Shown one piece after another: positions 45,829 through 52,779 of a DNA stretch of 57,157 nucleotides; position 1 is the stretch's first letter, and the number at the start of each line of letters is the position of its first letter. Both the position numbers and the translations under genes were made by a program. The stretch is from a virus: positions 1-57,157 of IMG/VR virus record IMGVR_UViG_3300025133_000125; one strand, written 5' to 3'. Under the pieces are notes generated by a model. That model was not told the origin of the DNA. It ran no database searches and was given only the letters and a program-made list of their open reading frames with translations.

Positions 45829-46068
45829 TTAAATATCTTTTTCTTTACTTTCTAGCTCTTCAAGTGATATATCAGACATTTTCATAATTTTTAATTTTTC
45901 TTCTTCTAACTTTGCTATCCACTCTGCTAATAGATCTATGATTTTATTCTTTGTTACATCATGATCATCATTATCTAAAATTCTATCAACCCATTTTTTA
46001 TACATAGACAAGTAACCTGACAACCACATTGCTATTTCTTGCCTTTCTTCTGGCCATGATTTTCTCAT
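45829..46068 (-). CDS. Small helical protein, 79 residues
   Basis: Starts MRKSWPEERQEIAMWLSGYL, a helical bundle-like protein with acidic C-terminus (LEEEKLKIMKMSDISLEELE). It is separated from its neighbours by 4 and 13 nt. No family recognised. Confidence 0.55.
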   Translation of the reverse strand: MRKSWPEERQEIAMWLSGYLSMYKKWVDRILDNDDHDVTKNKIIDLLAEWIAKLEEEKLKIMKMSDISLEELESKEKDI

Positions 46069-46081
46069 TTAATACTCCATT

Positions 46082-46516
46082 TTATTTATTAAATATGAAA
46101 AATAATTTATACTTCAATGCTCTTATCTTAAACAGTATAGTAATAAATACACTTAAAACTTTATCTAAAACAACATTTTTTGTTGTGTACTCTATTGTGT
46201 TAGTAATGTTACAGCCCTTATTTGATTTAACAATGCTGTATCTGTTTGTCCAAAGCTTTATGCCAAAAGGTAAATTATTTTCATTAATTATGTGGAAGTA
46301 ATATAAAGATTCAGTTGAGTTGCACATTGCAACTTTAAAATGATATGTTTGAAAGAACCATGTATAAATACTAATTTTTGCTCTTCGTCTTATGCCCTTA
46401 AACTTCATAACACCGCACCCAAAAGGCAAAAGTCTATTCATAAGCTTAGAGTCAGGATCAGTAAAAGCATCTCTAACAGCTTGTAATGGTACACTAACTG
46501 TAGAATTAAATTCCAT
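46082..46516 (-). CDS. SRPBCC/START-like ligand-binding protein, 144 residues
   Basis: MEFNSTVSVPLQAVRDAFTD at the start and NNLPFGIKLWTNRYSIVKSN followed by CNITNTIEYTTKNVVLDKVL fit the strand-helix order of SRPBCC (START-like) proteins, which bind hydrophobic ligands. The C-terminal helix is FITILFKIRALKYKLFFIF. It overlaps the next gene upstream by 11 nt. The call is by eye; ligand unknown. Confidence 0.5.
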   Translation of the reverse strand: MEFNSTVSVPLQAVRDAFTDPDSKLMNRLLPFGCGVMKFKGIRRRAKISIYTWFFQTYHFKVAMCNSTESLYYFHIINENNLPFGIKLWTNRYSIVKSNKGCNITNTIEYTTKNVVLDKVLSVFITILFKIRALKYKLFFIFNK

Positions 46517-46694
46517 CTATCTCAGTTTCTCGTTCACTTGCAACTTCAATTTCATCATCATATTCAGTATAGCAACCTTTAGATTTTAATGAAATAACAA
46601 TAAGGTTTGTTATAGTTTCTCTTGCTGCCTTAGATGCTAAATTTATCTGTGAATCTTTGCAATCATCTAAGACTCCCATTATAATATTTTTCAT
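46506..46694 (-). CDS. Small hypothetical protein, 62 residues
   Basis: Helix-rich protein starting MKNIIMGVLDDCKDSQINLA, with NLIVISLKSKGCYTEYDDEI and an acidic end. It overlaps by ATGA the stop of the small basic gene upstream. No family recognised. Confidence 0.5.
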   Translation of the reverse strand: MKNIIMGVLDDCKDSQINLASKAARETITNLIVISLKSKGCYTEYDDEIEVASERETEIDGI

Positions 46695-46831
46695 TTTCCT
46701 TGACCTCTATTTCTTTTTTTAAATCGCTTACTACCGACCCTTGTACTAAATTTTGTTCCTCTACCTTGTCCTTGTCTAGTTCTCTTTCTAGCGCTAGTTG
46801 GCCCTATTGTTCCTCCTACTGCTTTTGCCAT
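46691..46831 (-). CDS. Small basic Gly/Arg-rich protein, 46 residues
   Basis: An ATG at 46831 opens MAKAVGGTIGPTSARKRTRQ, and it ends RFKKRNRGQGK. Short basic Gly/Arg/Lys-rich proteins ending RGQGK occur widely in T4-like marine phages. The start overlaps the stop of the 144-residue gene by 1 nt; ATGA couples it to the next. Likely nucleic-acid binding; role unknown. Confidence 0.65.
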   Translation of the reverse strand: MAKAVGGTIGPTSARKRTRQGQGRGTKFSTRVGSKRFKKRNRGQGK

Positions 46832-47265
46832 TACATTACCTTATCCCATGTTAACTTTTTGTTTTTTATATAAGCTTCTTTTGTTAACTTATCCTCGTCT
46901 GTATTCCATATTGCCTTAACTAACAAATCGTTTAGTGGTTTATTTTCATTACCAAATCTTGCATCCATCTCCCACAATACATACAATGTTGTATTAAGAG
47001 TTTGTGCAACTTCTTTCAATATCAAATAATCTTCTGATAAATTAATATCACCATAGAAAACCTTGCCTACATTTGGCATTAAAACATTTGCATTATATAC
47101 TACTAAATCATCAACATGATTATTGCTGTAATCTAATTTTGATCCCAACATTCTTCCATCATACCAATCATACGCAGCAAAATGCTTTTGTATTTCAATA
47201 ACGTCTGTAGAAGGTGCAAAATCACTTGGATACTTTCCTTCTAGTTCGATACTCTTAAATGTCAT
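46831..47265 (-). CDS. Hypothetical protein, 144 residues
   Basis: Starts MTFKSIELEGKYPSDFAPST. Alpha/beta composition with EIQKHFAAYDWYDGRMLGSK, TLYVLWEMDARFGNENKPLN and a basic end. No catalytic motif or family recognised. Good ribosome-binding GGAGAAAG before the ATG. Confidence 0.55.
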   Translation of the reverse strand: MTFKSIELEGKYPSDFAPSTDVIEIQKHFAAYDWYDGRMLGSKLDYSNNHVDDLVVYNANVLMPNVGKVFYGDINLSEDYLILKEVAQTLNTTLYVLWEMDARFGNENKPLNDLLVKAIWNTDEDKLTKEAYIKNKKLTWDKVM

Positions 47266-47277
47266 TTTCTTTCTCCT

Positions 47278-47394
47278 TTATAATAACCATTGTGCAAATT
47301 TATAAATTCCATACCAAAACCCAACGCATATTGTGGGTATTAAAATTAACCAAACAAAAACGTTTGACCAATCTGGTTTTACTTTATTTTTCAT
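47278..47394 (-). CDS. Single-pass membrane protein, 38 residues
   Basis: The start at 47394 ([20 protein letters not shown]) is preferred because GAGG lies 10 nt before; a longer frame would lie inside the gene upstream. One transmembrane helix (VFVWLILIPTICVGFWYGIY). It overlaps the end of the upstream gene by 11 nt. Function unknown. Confidence 0.5.
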   Translation of the reverse strand: MKNKVKPDWSNVFVWLILIPTICVGFWYGIYKFAQWLL

Positions 47395-47545
47395 TTTTCT
47401 TGTTCCTCTCGGCTCCAAAAATCTTTTCCCAATTTTCAGCATACTTTGATTGACTTCCGCGTCTTTTATCACCCTTACCAGCATCAGAATATTTTTTTGT
47501 TACCTTTGGTTCCTCTTTTTTTTGTGAAGATTTTTTATCACTCAT
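47384..47545 (-). CDS. Small basic phage protein, 53 residues
   Basis: An ATG at 47545 opens [20 protein letters not shown], then [20 protein letters not shown] and [10 protein letters not shown]. The GKGDKRR...Y..NW..IFG pattern is a recurrent small-protein family in phages. It is coupled by ATGA to the deformylase gene stop. Function unknown. Confidence 0.65.
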   Translation of the reverse strand: MSDKKSSQKKEEPKVTKKYSDAGKGDKRRGSQSKYAENWEKIFGAERNKKNEK

Positions 47546-48150
47546 AGACAACACTTTTTATATTTCTTACCACTACCACAATGACAAGGTTCGTTACGAC
47601 CAGTTTTCTTTTTACTTACTATTGGTTCTGGTTTATTTTCTCTGTCCATAATAGTTTTACCGTTTAGGTGATCAATCTCATGTTGAATGCAAACTGCTTC
47701 TAATATTCTTTGTTCTTGATCTTGCTTGTGTCTATCTTTTTCCCACGATCCTTTACCTTCTTCACCACTTTCTTCTCCGCTAAAATACCAACCACTTTCT
47801 TCTTGTTCAGTTTTTATTATTACATTTTTATATCGTTTAGTGTGAACACCTTTTTTTGGAAATGATAAACAACCTTCATAATAATCTATCTCATCCCATT
47901 GTTCTTCAATGACAGGATTAATTAAAATAATCGGCTCCCGAACATTAACCACAGCAACAGAAGCATCAATCCCAACTTGATTAGCAGCAAGACCAATGCC
48001 ATCCTTCCGCTCTGCGAGGATAGTGAATAAATCTTTCGCAATATGTAGTCCTTCATCTACTGATACCTTTCGTAGTTTTTTGTTAATGACTGGATTGTCA
48101 TTCTTAAAACAATCTATTACTTCATGTTGATGATATGAAAATCTAGTCAA
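47542..48150 (-). CDS. def: Peptide deformylase with C-terminal SEC-C zinc motif
   Basis: A 202-residue protein with TTG start at 48150 (no ATG is available near the N-terminus). All three deformylase motifs are present: [10 protein letters not shown] (51-60), EGCLSFP (92-98) and HEIDH (157-161, metal ligands with the Cys of motif 2). It removes the formyl group from nascent proteins. An acidic insertion (about 117-148) follows the EGCLSFP region. The last 19 residues ([19 protein letters not shown]) are a complete SEC-C zinc motif, as at the C-terminus of SecA, where it contacts SecB and ribosomes. Deformylases are known in cyanophages; the SEC-C tail is unusual. Neighbours are coupled. Confidence 0.9.
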   Translation of the reverse strand: MTRFSYHQHEVIDCFKNDNPVINKKLRKVSVDEGLHIAKDLFTILAERKDGIGLAANQVGIDASVAVVNVREPIILINPVIEEQWDEIDYYEGCLSFPKKGVHTKRYKNVIIKTEQEESGWYFSGEESGEEGKGSWEKDRHKQDQEQRILEAVCIQHEIDHLNGKTIMDRENKPEPIVSKKKTGRNEPCHCGSGKKYKKCCL

Positions 48151-48153
48151 GTG

Positions 48154-48309
48154 CTATAATACCTCTTGTAAGCTTCCTAAAGATAAGTCAGCCTTTTCAA
48201 TATACAGCTTTGCGTCTTCTTTATCTTTAGCCATGAAGGTGTATCCTTCAGTGGTTGTCCATTTCTTGTAGTTATCAAACTGACCTACTTTCTTTTTTGT
48301 CTTAGACAA
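48154..48309 (-). CDS. Small hypothetical protein with TTG start, 51 residues
   Basis: The TTG at 48309 is preceded by AAGGAG at ideal spacing (7 nt), which decides the start. The product (MSKTKKKVGQFDNYKKWTTT) is basic at the N-terminus and helical at the C-terminus (KDKEDAKLYIEKADLSLG). It overlaps the stop of the SLOG-like gene by 8 nt and leads into the deformylase gene. Function unknown. Confidence 0.5.
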   Translation of the reverse strand: MSKTKKKVGQFDNYKKWTTTEGYTFMAKDKEDAKLYIEKADLSLGSLQEVL

Positions 48310-48658
48310 TGTGAATCTCCTTACCAAGTTTTTCTGCGTACCCTATTGTATTTTCAGTTCCACCTTTTCTATCAGGTGCCACGAATGCGTAAAGTACATC
48401 CACATTCTCTGCAATTTTTTTATTTCTAGCGTAATAAGCTTTTGTAAATTCATATCGTGGACTACCACTCGGTGGTAATTCAGGAAGATATTCAACTATC
48501 TTTAATCCTTTTAATTTGGCATGTTCTGTTGCCCATTTATCTGGGCCTTTGCAACCACCTGATATGACAACAGTATTCTCTGAGAACGTTTCTACAAGTT
48601 CCCAAATATTCCAGTAGTCTCGTCTACGACGACTTCCTACTATCCCTATGGACTTCAT
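48302..48658 (-). CDS. SLOG-like nucleotide-binding protein, about 118 residues
   Basis: The start at 48658 (MKSIGIVGSRRRRDYWNIWE) has AAAGG at the right spacing; a second ATG lies 6 nt upstream. GIVGSR at the N-terminus, TVVISGGCKGPDKWATEHAK and YARNKKIAENVDVLYAFVAP, then RKGGTENTIGYAE match the Rossmann-type SLOG/DprA/YpsA set, which bind nucleotide-like ligands (often NAD- or nucleoside-derived). Such proteins can sense or produce signals in defence and anti-defence. The fold call is good, function unproved. Confidence 0.65.
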   Translation of the reverse strand: MKSIGIVGSRRRRDYWNIWELVETFSENTVVISGGCKGPDKWATEHAKLKGLKIVEYLPELPPSGSPRYEFTKAYYARNKKIAENVDVLYAFVAPDRKGGTENTIGYAEKLGKEIHIV

Positions 48659-48839
48659 GAGCATAACCTTTTTTAATTAATTTTTCCATACCTTGTAACT
48701 TAGGTTCTACCCCATAGATAACACCATAACAATCTAAACATAATTGTCCAGCACCTTCTACATAACCAAGTCTAAAATCTATATGAGTTTCTTTATCATA
48801 TAGAGAATTTTGTTTACAATTAACACACTTGTCTTTCAT
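48624..48839 (-). CDS. Zinc-ribbon protein, 71 residues
   Basis: Starts MKDKCVNCKQNSLYDKETHI. Two CxxC pairs (CVNC, CLDC) form a treble-clef or ribbon zinc site, with an RLGYVEGAGQ loop between. The C-terminus is basic. It overlaps the SLOG-like gene by 35 nt. Possibly a nucleic-acid or protein-binding adaptor. Confidence 0.6.
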   Translation of the reverse strand: MKDKCVNCKQNSLYDKETHIDFRLGYVEGAGQLCLDCYGVIYGVEPKLQGMEKLIKKGYAHEVHRDSRKSS

Positions 48840-49324
48840 TACTTGACCTTATGATCTAAAAAATCTTTTTGTTTTTTAATTGCTTTTTTCATTTCTTTCT
48901 TTTCTGCAGCAATCTTTAATAGCTTCTTTTTTTCTGCTAATAGTCTTTTTTCTTTATTAACTTTTTGTTTTTCCTTAATAGCAGCAACATCTGTAATTGG
49001 TCTACTACCTTTTAATTCTGGCTGCTCCACACCTTTGTGGTAGACGTTTTGTTCTTTATCCACAAATTCACTCATCCATCTCCACCCACGAGGTTTTCCA
49101 GTTGATGTATATGTTCCACCTGTAACCCCAAATAATTTTAATTTTTCTTTTTCACTTAGTAAATTTATGCACTTACACATAACACATCTAGAACAAGTTA
49201 CGCCTGTTGCAGAATCATCAACACGCTCTTCATGACCACACCCTGGTGTGATACACAGTGTCATTATTAATGTTGTATCAGGATCGAAATCCCTTTTTGA
49301 TTTAACTGATCTTTTTCTTCCCAT
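48839..49324 (-). CDS. Zinc-finger protein with basic tail, 161 residues
   Basis: The N-terminal part (TLCITPGCGHEERVDDSATG, then VTCSRCVMCKCINLLSEKEK) has several cysteines and a histidine for one or two zinc sites. The middle reads PRGWRWMSEFVDKEQNVYHK. The C-terminal 50 residues are a basic Lys-rich helix (EKQKVNKEKRLLAEKKKLLK). It overlaps the small membrane gene upstream. It looks like a DNA- or RNA-binding accessory protein. Function unknown. Confidence 0.6.
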   Translation of the reverse strand: MGRKRSVKSKRDFDPDTTLIMTLCITPGCGHEERVDDSATGVTCSRCVMCKCINLLSEKEKLKLFGVTGGTYTSTGKPRGWRWMSEFVDKEQNVYHKGVEQPELKGSRPITDVAAIKEKQKVNKEKRLLAEKKKLLKIAAEKKEMKKAIKKQKDFLDHKVK

Positions 49325-49466
49325 AAAATATTAGTTGTAAATTTTTATTAAGTATTGCTAAGGCAATTGCTATAACACAATCCTCGTAAGGTAGCGCATC
49401 TGGATAATAGAAGTTCCATAAAACTATTAGTAAAAACCAAATTACCCAAGATAAGTATTGTCTCAT
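49302..49466 (-). CDS. Small membrane protein, 54 residues
   Basis: An ATG at 49466 opens MRQYLSWVIWFLLIVLWNFY, then YPDALPYEDCVIAIALAILN and a basic end. Two hydrophobic helices. Its 3' end overlaps the next gene by 23 nt. It is the gene directly after the repeated element at 49493-49524. Function unknown. Confidence 0.45.
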   Translation of the reverse strand: MRQYLSWVIWFLLIVLWNFYYPDALPYEDCVIAIALAILNKNLQLIFYGKKKIS

Positions 49467-49492
49467 AATGATTTTCCATATTAGAACTTAAC

Positions 49493-49524
49493 AACGTTTT
49501 GCTATACGCGTAAAGGTTTTTTTT
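49493..49524 (-). promoter_or_regulatory. Repeated promoter-like element, copy 2
   Basis: 29 of 32 positions are identical to 44304-44335; the shared core is TATACGCGTAAAGG and T-run. It follows the stop of the 293-residue membrane-protein gene by 8 nt and lies 26 nt before the ATG at 49466. The equal context of the two copies favours a promoter over a chance repeat. Confidence 0.5.
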
Positions 49525-49532
49525 TAATTATT

Positions 49533-50414
49533 TTAATCCAGACCAATTCCGCCCTTTTCTAGTTCATTTAAACTATCATCTATTTCTTTAGATTCGTCTG
49601 TTTGTAGATTCTTGTCTTTGTAAAACTCCCACCATTTTTGTGAAGATTCTTTATCTAAATCAGAAATATTCGCTTCAGTCCAATCTCCACTTTCTTCTTC
49701 TTTCTTTCCTGATGCTAATTCAAATGCCATATTAGCCGCAATGACAAGGGATACAGCTAATGGGTCAAATACAAATATTAGTATGAATATAAACCACTTA
49801 ACAACATTATCTATTTCAGTATTAAATACTCTAGCTAAATAAATAGCTGGACCAACATCTACGCCTGTTTCAACTAATGCTGTTTTTAAATCACCAATCT
49901 CTTGTTTAGTGTCCAATGTTGCCTGATTAATATCGTTAATCTGCGGTTGATATTCATCTCTTAACTTACTTTTTGCAGTTCTATAATTTTCAGGTAGTTC
50001 TGATATTGCTCTTTTTAATTCATCTTTTAAAAATTGCTTATCCTCTGCTAATTGCTTAAGTTTATCTTCTTTGAACATTAGTATAGTAGATTGTTTTTCA
50101 AATACCGTTGTTGCGCCCTGGTAGGCATTAGATAGATAACCAAATATCCCAGCTGACGTTATTAGAATTAGAATAATTGTGCCGACGAGCAAATAGTTCT
50201 TCAGAAACGTGGGCACTTTGTCCCAGTATCTATAAAGAAAAGACGCTGTTACTAACTTTGCAAACTCAAGGCTTCCTGCCATGATTACTACAGACGACTG
50301 TGCGCCGGCAAATAATTTTGATAGACCAAATACAGAAAAGAAGGCTGCACTAAATGCTACTAATCCAGCACTTAAAGCAACAATATATGGAAATAATTTC
50401 GAAGTTTTATTCAT
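49533..50414 (-). CDS. Multi-pass membrane protein with coiled-coil loop, 293 residues
   Basis: Hydrophobic helices at about 8-35, 40-60, 70-95 (YLLVGTIILILITSAGIFGY) and 210-235 (WFIFILIFVFDPLAVSLVIA) surround a long charged coiled coil (about 110-190, KEDKLKQLAEDKQFLKDELK). The C-terminus is acidic. Such phage membrane proteins may line the envelope or modify it; no family is recognised. It is encoded 4 nt from the 60-residue gene upstream. Confidence 0.6.
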   Translation of the reverse strand: MNKTSKLFPYIVALSAGLVAFSAAFFSVFGLSKLFAGAQSSVVIMAGSLEFAKLVTASFLYRYWDKVPTFLKNYLLVGTIILILITSAGIFGYLSNAYQGATTVFEKQSTILMFKEDKLKQLAEDKQFLKDELKRAISELPENYRTAKSKLRDEYQPQINDINQATLDTKQEIGDLKTALVETGVDVGPAIYLARVFNTEIDNVVKWFIFILIFVFDPLAVSLVIAANMAFELASGKKEEESGDWTEANISDLDKESSQKWWEFYKDKNLQTDESKEIDDSLNELEKGGIGLD

Positions 50415-50418
50415 GATA

Positions 50419-50601
50419 TTAAATATCTGTATATTCTGCAGTGATTACCTTATTACAAAAGTAATACTCGTCACCATTTCTCAATACATTATCAGCATTC
50501 CACCGTTGTTTCCACACTTCTATCCCTTCTTTACTAACTGAGGAGACTTTCATTTTTCCTCTTAGAGTATACCTGTCATCTCCGACACTAATTATTTTCA
50601 C
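50419..50601 (-). CDS. Small hypothetical protein, 60 residues
   Basis: MKIISVGDDRYTLRGKMKVS followed by VSKEGIEVWKQRWNADNVLR and YYFCNKVI. Beta-rich small domain. It overlaps the upstream gene by 14 nt. No family recognised. Confidence 0.5.
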   Translation of the reverse strand: MKIISVGDDRYTLRGKMKVSSVSKEGIEVWKQRWNADNVLRNGDEYYFCNKVITAEYTDI

Positions 50602-50776
50602 TTAAATATTTTTTATATAAAGTGTCAATATCTTTTTTTGTATGTTGCGAATCTTGTTTTTTAAAAGCCTTATCACGTGACATGTAAGTTAATGGAACAT
50701 CAGCTAATGATGGTGGTCTTCCCCACTCATCACACATTACAGTTTGATTTAACCACTGTTTTTTTGTTAACGGCAC
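50588..50776 (-). CDS. Small hypothetical protein with GTG start, 62 residues
   Basis: The start is GTG at 50776 (MPLTKKQWLNQTVMCDEWGR), with AGGAGG 5-6 nt before, which decides it. The product is hydrophilic (PPSLADVPLTYMSRDKAFKK) with a helical end. It lies directly downstream of the structured RNA at 50800-50880. No family recognised. Confidence 0.55.
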   Translation of the reverse strand: MPLTKKQWLNQTVMCDEWGRPPSLADVPLTYMSRDKAFKKQDSQHTKKDIDTLYKKYLSENN

Positions 50777-50799
50777 ATTTGCCTCCTATTAAAATTTAT

Positions 50800-50880
50800 A
50801 AAATAGGGCTCTGTCGTTTTTTAAGTCGTTATATAGTGGAGACTAAAAATCGGTTGAGCCTTAGCTCCGAACCCTATTTT
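50800..50880 (-). ncRNA. Possible structured RNA between Hsp20 and the 62-residue gene
   Basis: Outer arms of 12 nt pair: AAAATAGGGTTC (50880-50869 on the minus strand) with GAGCCCTATTTT (50811-50800), with one G-U pair. Inside are a GAGC/GCTC hairpin with a 4-nt loop (50856-50867) and a TAGT/ACTA hairpin with loop CTCC (50834-50845), whose CTCC could pair with GGAG next to the first hairpin. No U-run follows, so it is not a standard terminator. The AGGAGG of the next gene follows closely. Class unknown; no tRNA arms fit. Confidence 0.4.
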
Positions 50881-50898
50881 ATTTATTCTGTAACTAAC

Positions 50899-51381
50899 CT
50901 ATGATATTTTCACAAAGGTTCTTTTTGGTTTTTCAGGTTCTATCTTTGGTATATCAATAGACAAAATACCATCTTTAAACCTGGCTTTGATATTGTCACC
51001 GTCTAAAGATTCACCTAGCGTAAACCTACGCTCGAAAGCTGAGTGCTTGAGTTCCTTACGAATTACAGTCGCACCTTCTTCCATAGCTCTTCCTATAGCA
51101 CCGTGTTTTGTACCCTTTATTGTCAATACTCCGTCTTCAACATCAACTGTAAGATCTTCTTTTGCAATACCTGGGATTTCAGCAACTACGCCAACTAAAT
51201 CATCTTTCTCGTATACGTTGACTTTTGGATATGCAGAACCTTCAAAAGGTTTTACACCAACTTCGCTCATAAAATCTGGGAAGTTGTTTTCAAATAACCT
51301 ATCAAATAGGTGATCGAAAGGGGTTAAAAAGTTTTCTCTTGAAATTGTTGGAAAACCTTGTTTTCTGACTACTAAGCTCAT
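50899..51381 (-). CDS. Small heat-shock protein, Hsp20/alpha-crystallin family
   Basis: A 160-residue protein. The alpha-crystallin domain is clear: YPKVNVYEKDDLVGVVAEIP, GIAKEDLTVDVEDGVLTIKG, then ELKHSAFERRFTLGESLDGD, NIKARFKDGILSIDIPKIEP. The N-terminus contains FDHLFDRLFENNFPDF. Hsp20 holds unfolding proteins and is carried by many T4-like marine phages. It begins with a good ribosome-binding site (AAAGGAG). The upstream region has three TGTCATA repeats and the downstream one a structured RNA. Confidence 0.92.
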   Translation of the reverse strand: MSLVVRKQGFPTISRENFLTPFDHLFDRLFENNFPDFMSEVGVKPFEGSAYPKVNVYEKDDLVGVVAEIPGIAKEDLTVDVEDGVLTIKGTKHGAIGRAMEEGATVIRKELKHSAFERRFTLGESLDGDNIKARFKDGILSIDIPKIEPEKPKRTFVKIS

Positions 51382-51483
51382 TTTATTTCTCCTTTATTGT
51401 TATTCTATGAACTAACTTATGAGTACCCAACCAATATGGCGTACTCTAGTACTATACTGAAAAAACTGTGCCAAAGCTCTTTT

Positions 51484-51519
51484 TATGACAAATTGACACC
51501 GCCGTATGACAGTATGACA
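51484..51519 (-). promoter_or_regulatory. Three TGTCATA repeats upstream of Hsp20
   Basis: TATGACA (plus strand) occurs at 51484-51490, 51505-51511 and 51513-51519; on the sense strand these are TGTCATA. Two of them are in direct tandem with 8-nt spacing. They lie 100-140 nt before the Hsp20 ATG in the largest gap nearby, which otherwise holds no gene. They could be operator or activator sites. A weak TTGGCA (about 51471-51476) lies downstream of them. Confidence 0.35.
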
Positions 51520-51522
51520 TAA

Positions 51523-51807
51523 CTATCTAAGTTCTATATTAAAACAATGGGCTACTTTTCTTACTAGTGGATCCCATTTATTATTATTAATTTTATCTAA
51601 AAGTCTAGCTGCTTCTGCTCTATTAACAGGTTTAGACACTACACCACTCTTCCACACTATAGATGGGGTATCACTTTTACTACATTCTTCTAGTATTTTT
51701 AAAACATCTTTAAATCCTAGATATGCTTGTAAATTAGGTGCTAAACCATTTGTCTGTTCTGCTAAAAGAAGAAATCTAGCGTAGCCTGATAATTGATTGT
51801 ACTTCAT
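51523..51807 (-). CDS. Hypothetical protein, 94 residues
   Basis: MKYNQLSGYARFLLLAEQTN with YLGFKDVLKILEECSKSDTP, then ARLLDKINNNKWDPLVRKVA. Helical, with tight spacing to the upstream gene. No family recognised. Confidence 0.5.
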   Translation of the reverse strand: MKYNQLSGYARFLLLAEQTNGLAPNLQAYLGFKDVLKILEECSKSDTPSIVWKSGVVSKPVNRAEAARLLDKINNNKWDPLVRKVAHCFNIELR

Positions 51808-52085
51808 CTATTATTCCTCAATGAGTCAAGTTGCATTTTATATTTCAACTCTTCTATTTCCTGATCTCTTTTCATTAATTCTATTTCAGCTGATATTGCT
51901 GTAATGTTTGTTTGCTTTTTCATTGCTTCTTCAAGATTTGTTATTCTATTTTCCATTGTAATCCAGCCGTAAATTCCTGCTCCAAGCAGAGAAAGCATAT
52001 TAACAATAAATTTTATATTAGACATTAGCCCAATTTTTTTAACCTTCTGATTACTAATTACATCGTATATGTCTTGATATTCCAT
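51804..52085 (-). CDS. Single-pass membrane protein with coiled coil, 93 residues
   Basis: A short cytoplasmic part, a membrane helix (KFIVNMLSLLGAGIYGWITM), then a long charged helix (EEAMKKQTNITAISAEIELM, KRDQEIEELKYKMQ) ending in a basic tail. The topology resembles i-spanin-like or other small phage envelope proteins. Overlaps with both neighbours. Function unknown. Confidence 0.55.
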   Translation of the reverse strand: MEYQDIYDVISNQKVKKIGLMSNIKFIVNMLSLLGAGIYGWITMENRITNLEEAMKKQTNITAISAEIELMKRDQEIEELKYKMQLDSLRNNR

Positions 52086-52444
52086 TATTTAACTGGTAAG
52101 TTTGCAAATTGTAGCATAATAATTGCTATAGCTAAAACTACTGATATAATTGTGTGCCACCCTGGTAATTCACCTAATATTGCCCACGTCATTATTCCAA
52201 AGATTACTGTCCCAAAGCCAAAACCAATCATTCTAATATTCCATACTGCACCACCAAAATAATGATATGATAGTAATGCTGCCTTCCATAACATCCATCC
52301 AATTGGTATACCTAGCACAATTATAACCCAATCTTTCGATAGCCAATTATGCCAGCTACCAACCATAAACTGTCCTTGTATTTGAAACCACGCTATAACA
52401 TTAGCAAAAAATAATAATGTAAATAATTCTACTAATGTATTCAT
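52085..52444 (-). CDS. Four-helix membrane protein, SMR/DMT-like, 119 residues
   Basis: Four hydrophobic helices (LVELFTLLFFANVIAWFQIQ, WVIIVLGIPIGWMLWKAALL, GFGFGTVIFGIMTWAILGEL, IISVVLAIAIIMLQFANLPV). The size and the ILGELPGW motif before the last helix resemble small multidrug-resistance/EamA-type transporters, so it may be a small transporter or membrane modifier. The ATG touches the preceding stop. Confidence 0.55.
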   Translation of the reverse strand: MNTLVELFTLLFFANVIAWFQIQGQFMVGSWHNWLSKDWVIIVLGIPIGWMLWKAALLSYHYFGGAVWNIRMIGFGFGTVIFGIMTWAILGELPGWHTIISVVLAIAIIMLQFANLPVK

Positions 52445-52779
52445 ATGCCCAGATAGTCCTCTGGATCATGATCACTTTCTTTATTAATTTTTTCCTCTCT
52501 ATCTCTATTAGCTAAGTCAATTTTTTCCATTTCTTCATGTGTAAGACCATCACCAAATTCTGTATTATACGGATAATCTGGTTCATCATCCCAATTCATA
52601 GGCTTATCTTTGTCTGATTCATCTATGTCTTGTGCGATATCATCCCATTCAATAACATTACCTGTTATACTATAAGATACGTAATTAATAACTGATTTTA
52701 ATAATTCTGCTAGATGATAAATTAAAGGTTTACGTTTAATGTCCTTACCTATAATTAAGGGTTTGCGCTTTTGAGACAC
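52441..52779 (-). CDS. Acidic hypothetical protein with GTG start, 112 residues
   Basis: The start is GTG at 52779, in TAGTG overlap with the upstream stop. The N-terminus is basic (MSQKRKPLIIGKDIKRKPLI), the C-terminal two thirds very acidic (DEPDYPYNTEFGDGLTHEEM, NKESDHDPEDYLGI). No family recognised. Confidence 0.5.
   Translation of the reverse strand: MSQKRKPLIIGKDIKRKPLIYHLAELLKSVINYVSYSITGNVIEWDDIAQDIDESDKDKPMNWDDEPDYPYNTEFGDGLTHEEMEKIDLANRDREEKINKESDHDPEDYLGI

Noticed and set aside
49493-49524. Rho-independent terminator reading on the plus strand (ACGCGT palindrome plus T-run)
   Set aside because: The palindrome is too short and no plus-strand gene ends there; the twin copy before another minus-strand gene favours a promoter role.
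50800-50880. tRNA-like sequence with 7-bp acceptor-like arms
   Set aside because: No D, anticodon or T arm of normal size can be drawn on either strand; kept only as an unclassified structured RNA.
51382-51480. Sigma54 promoter (TGGCAC) upstream of Hsp20
   Set aside because: The -12 GC element is missing at the required spacing, so it is likely chance.
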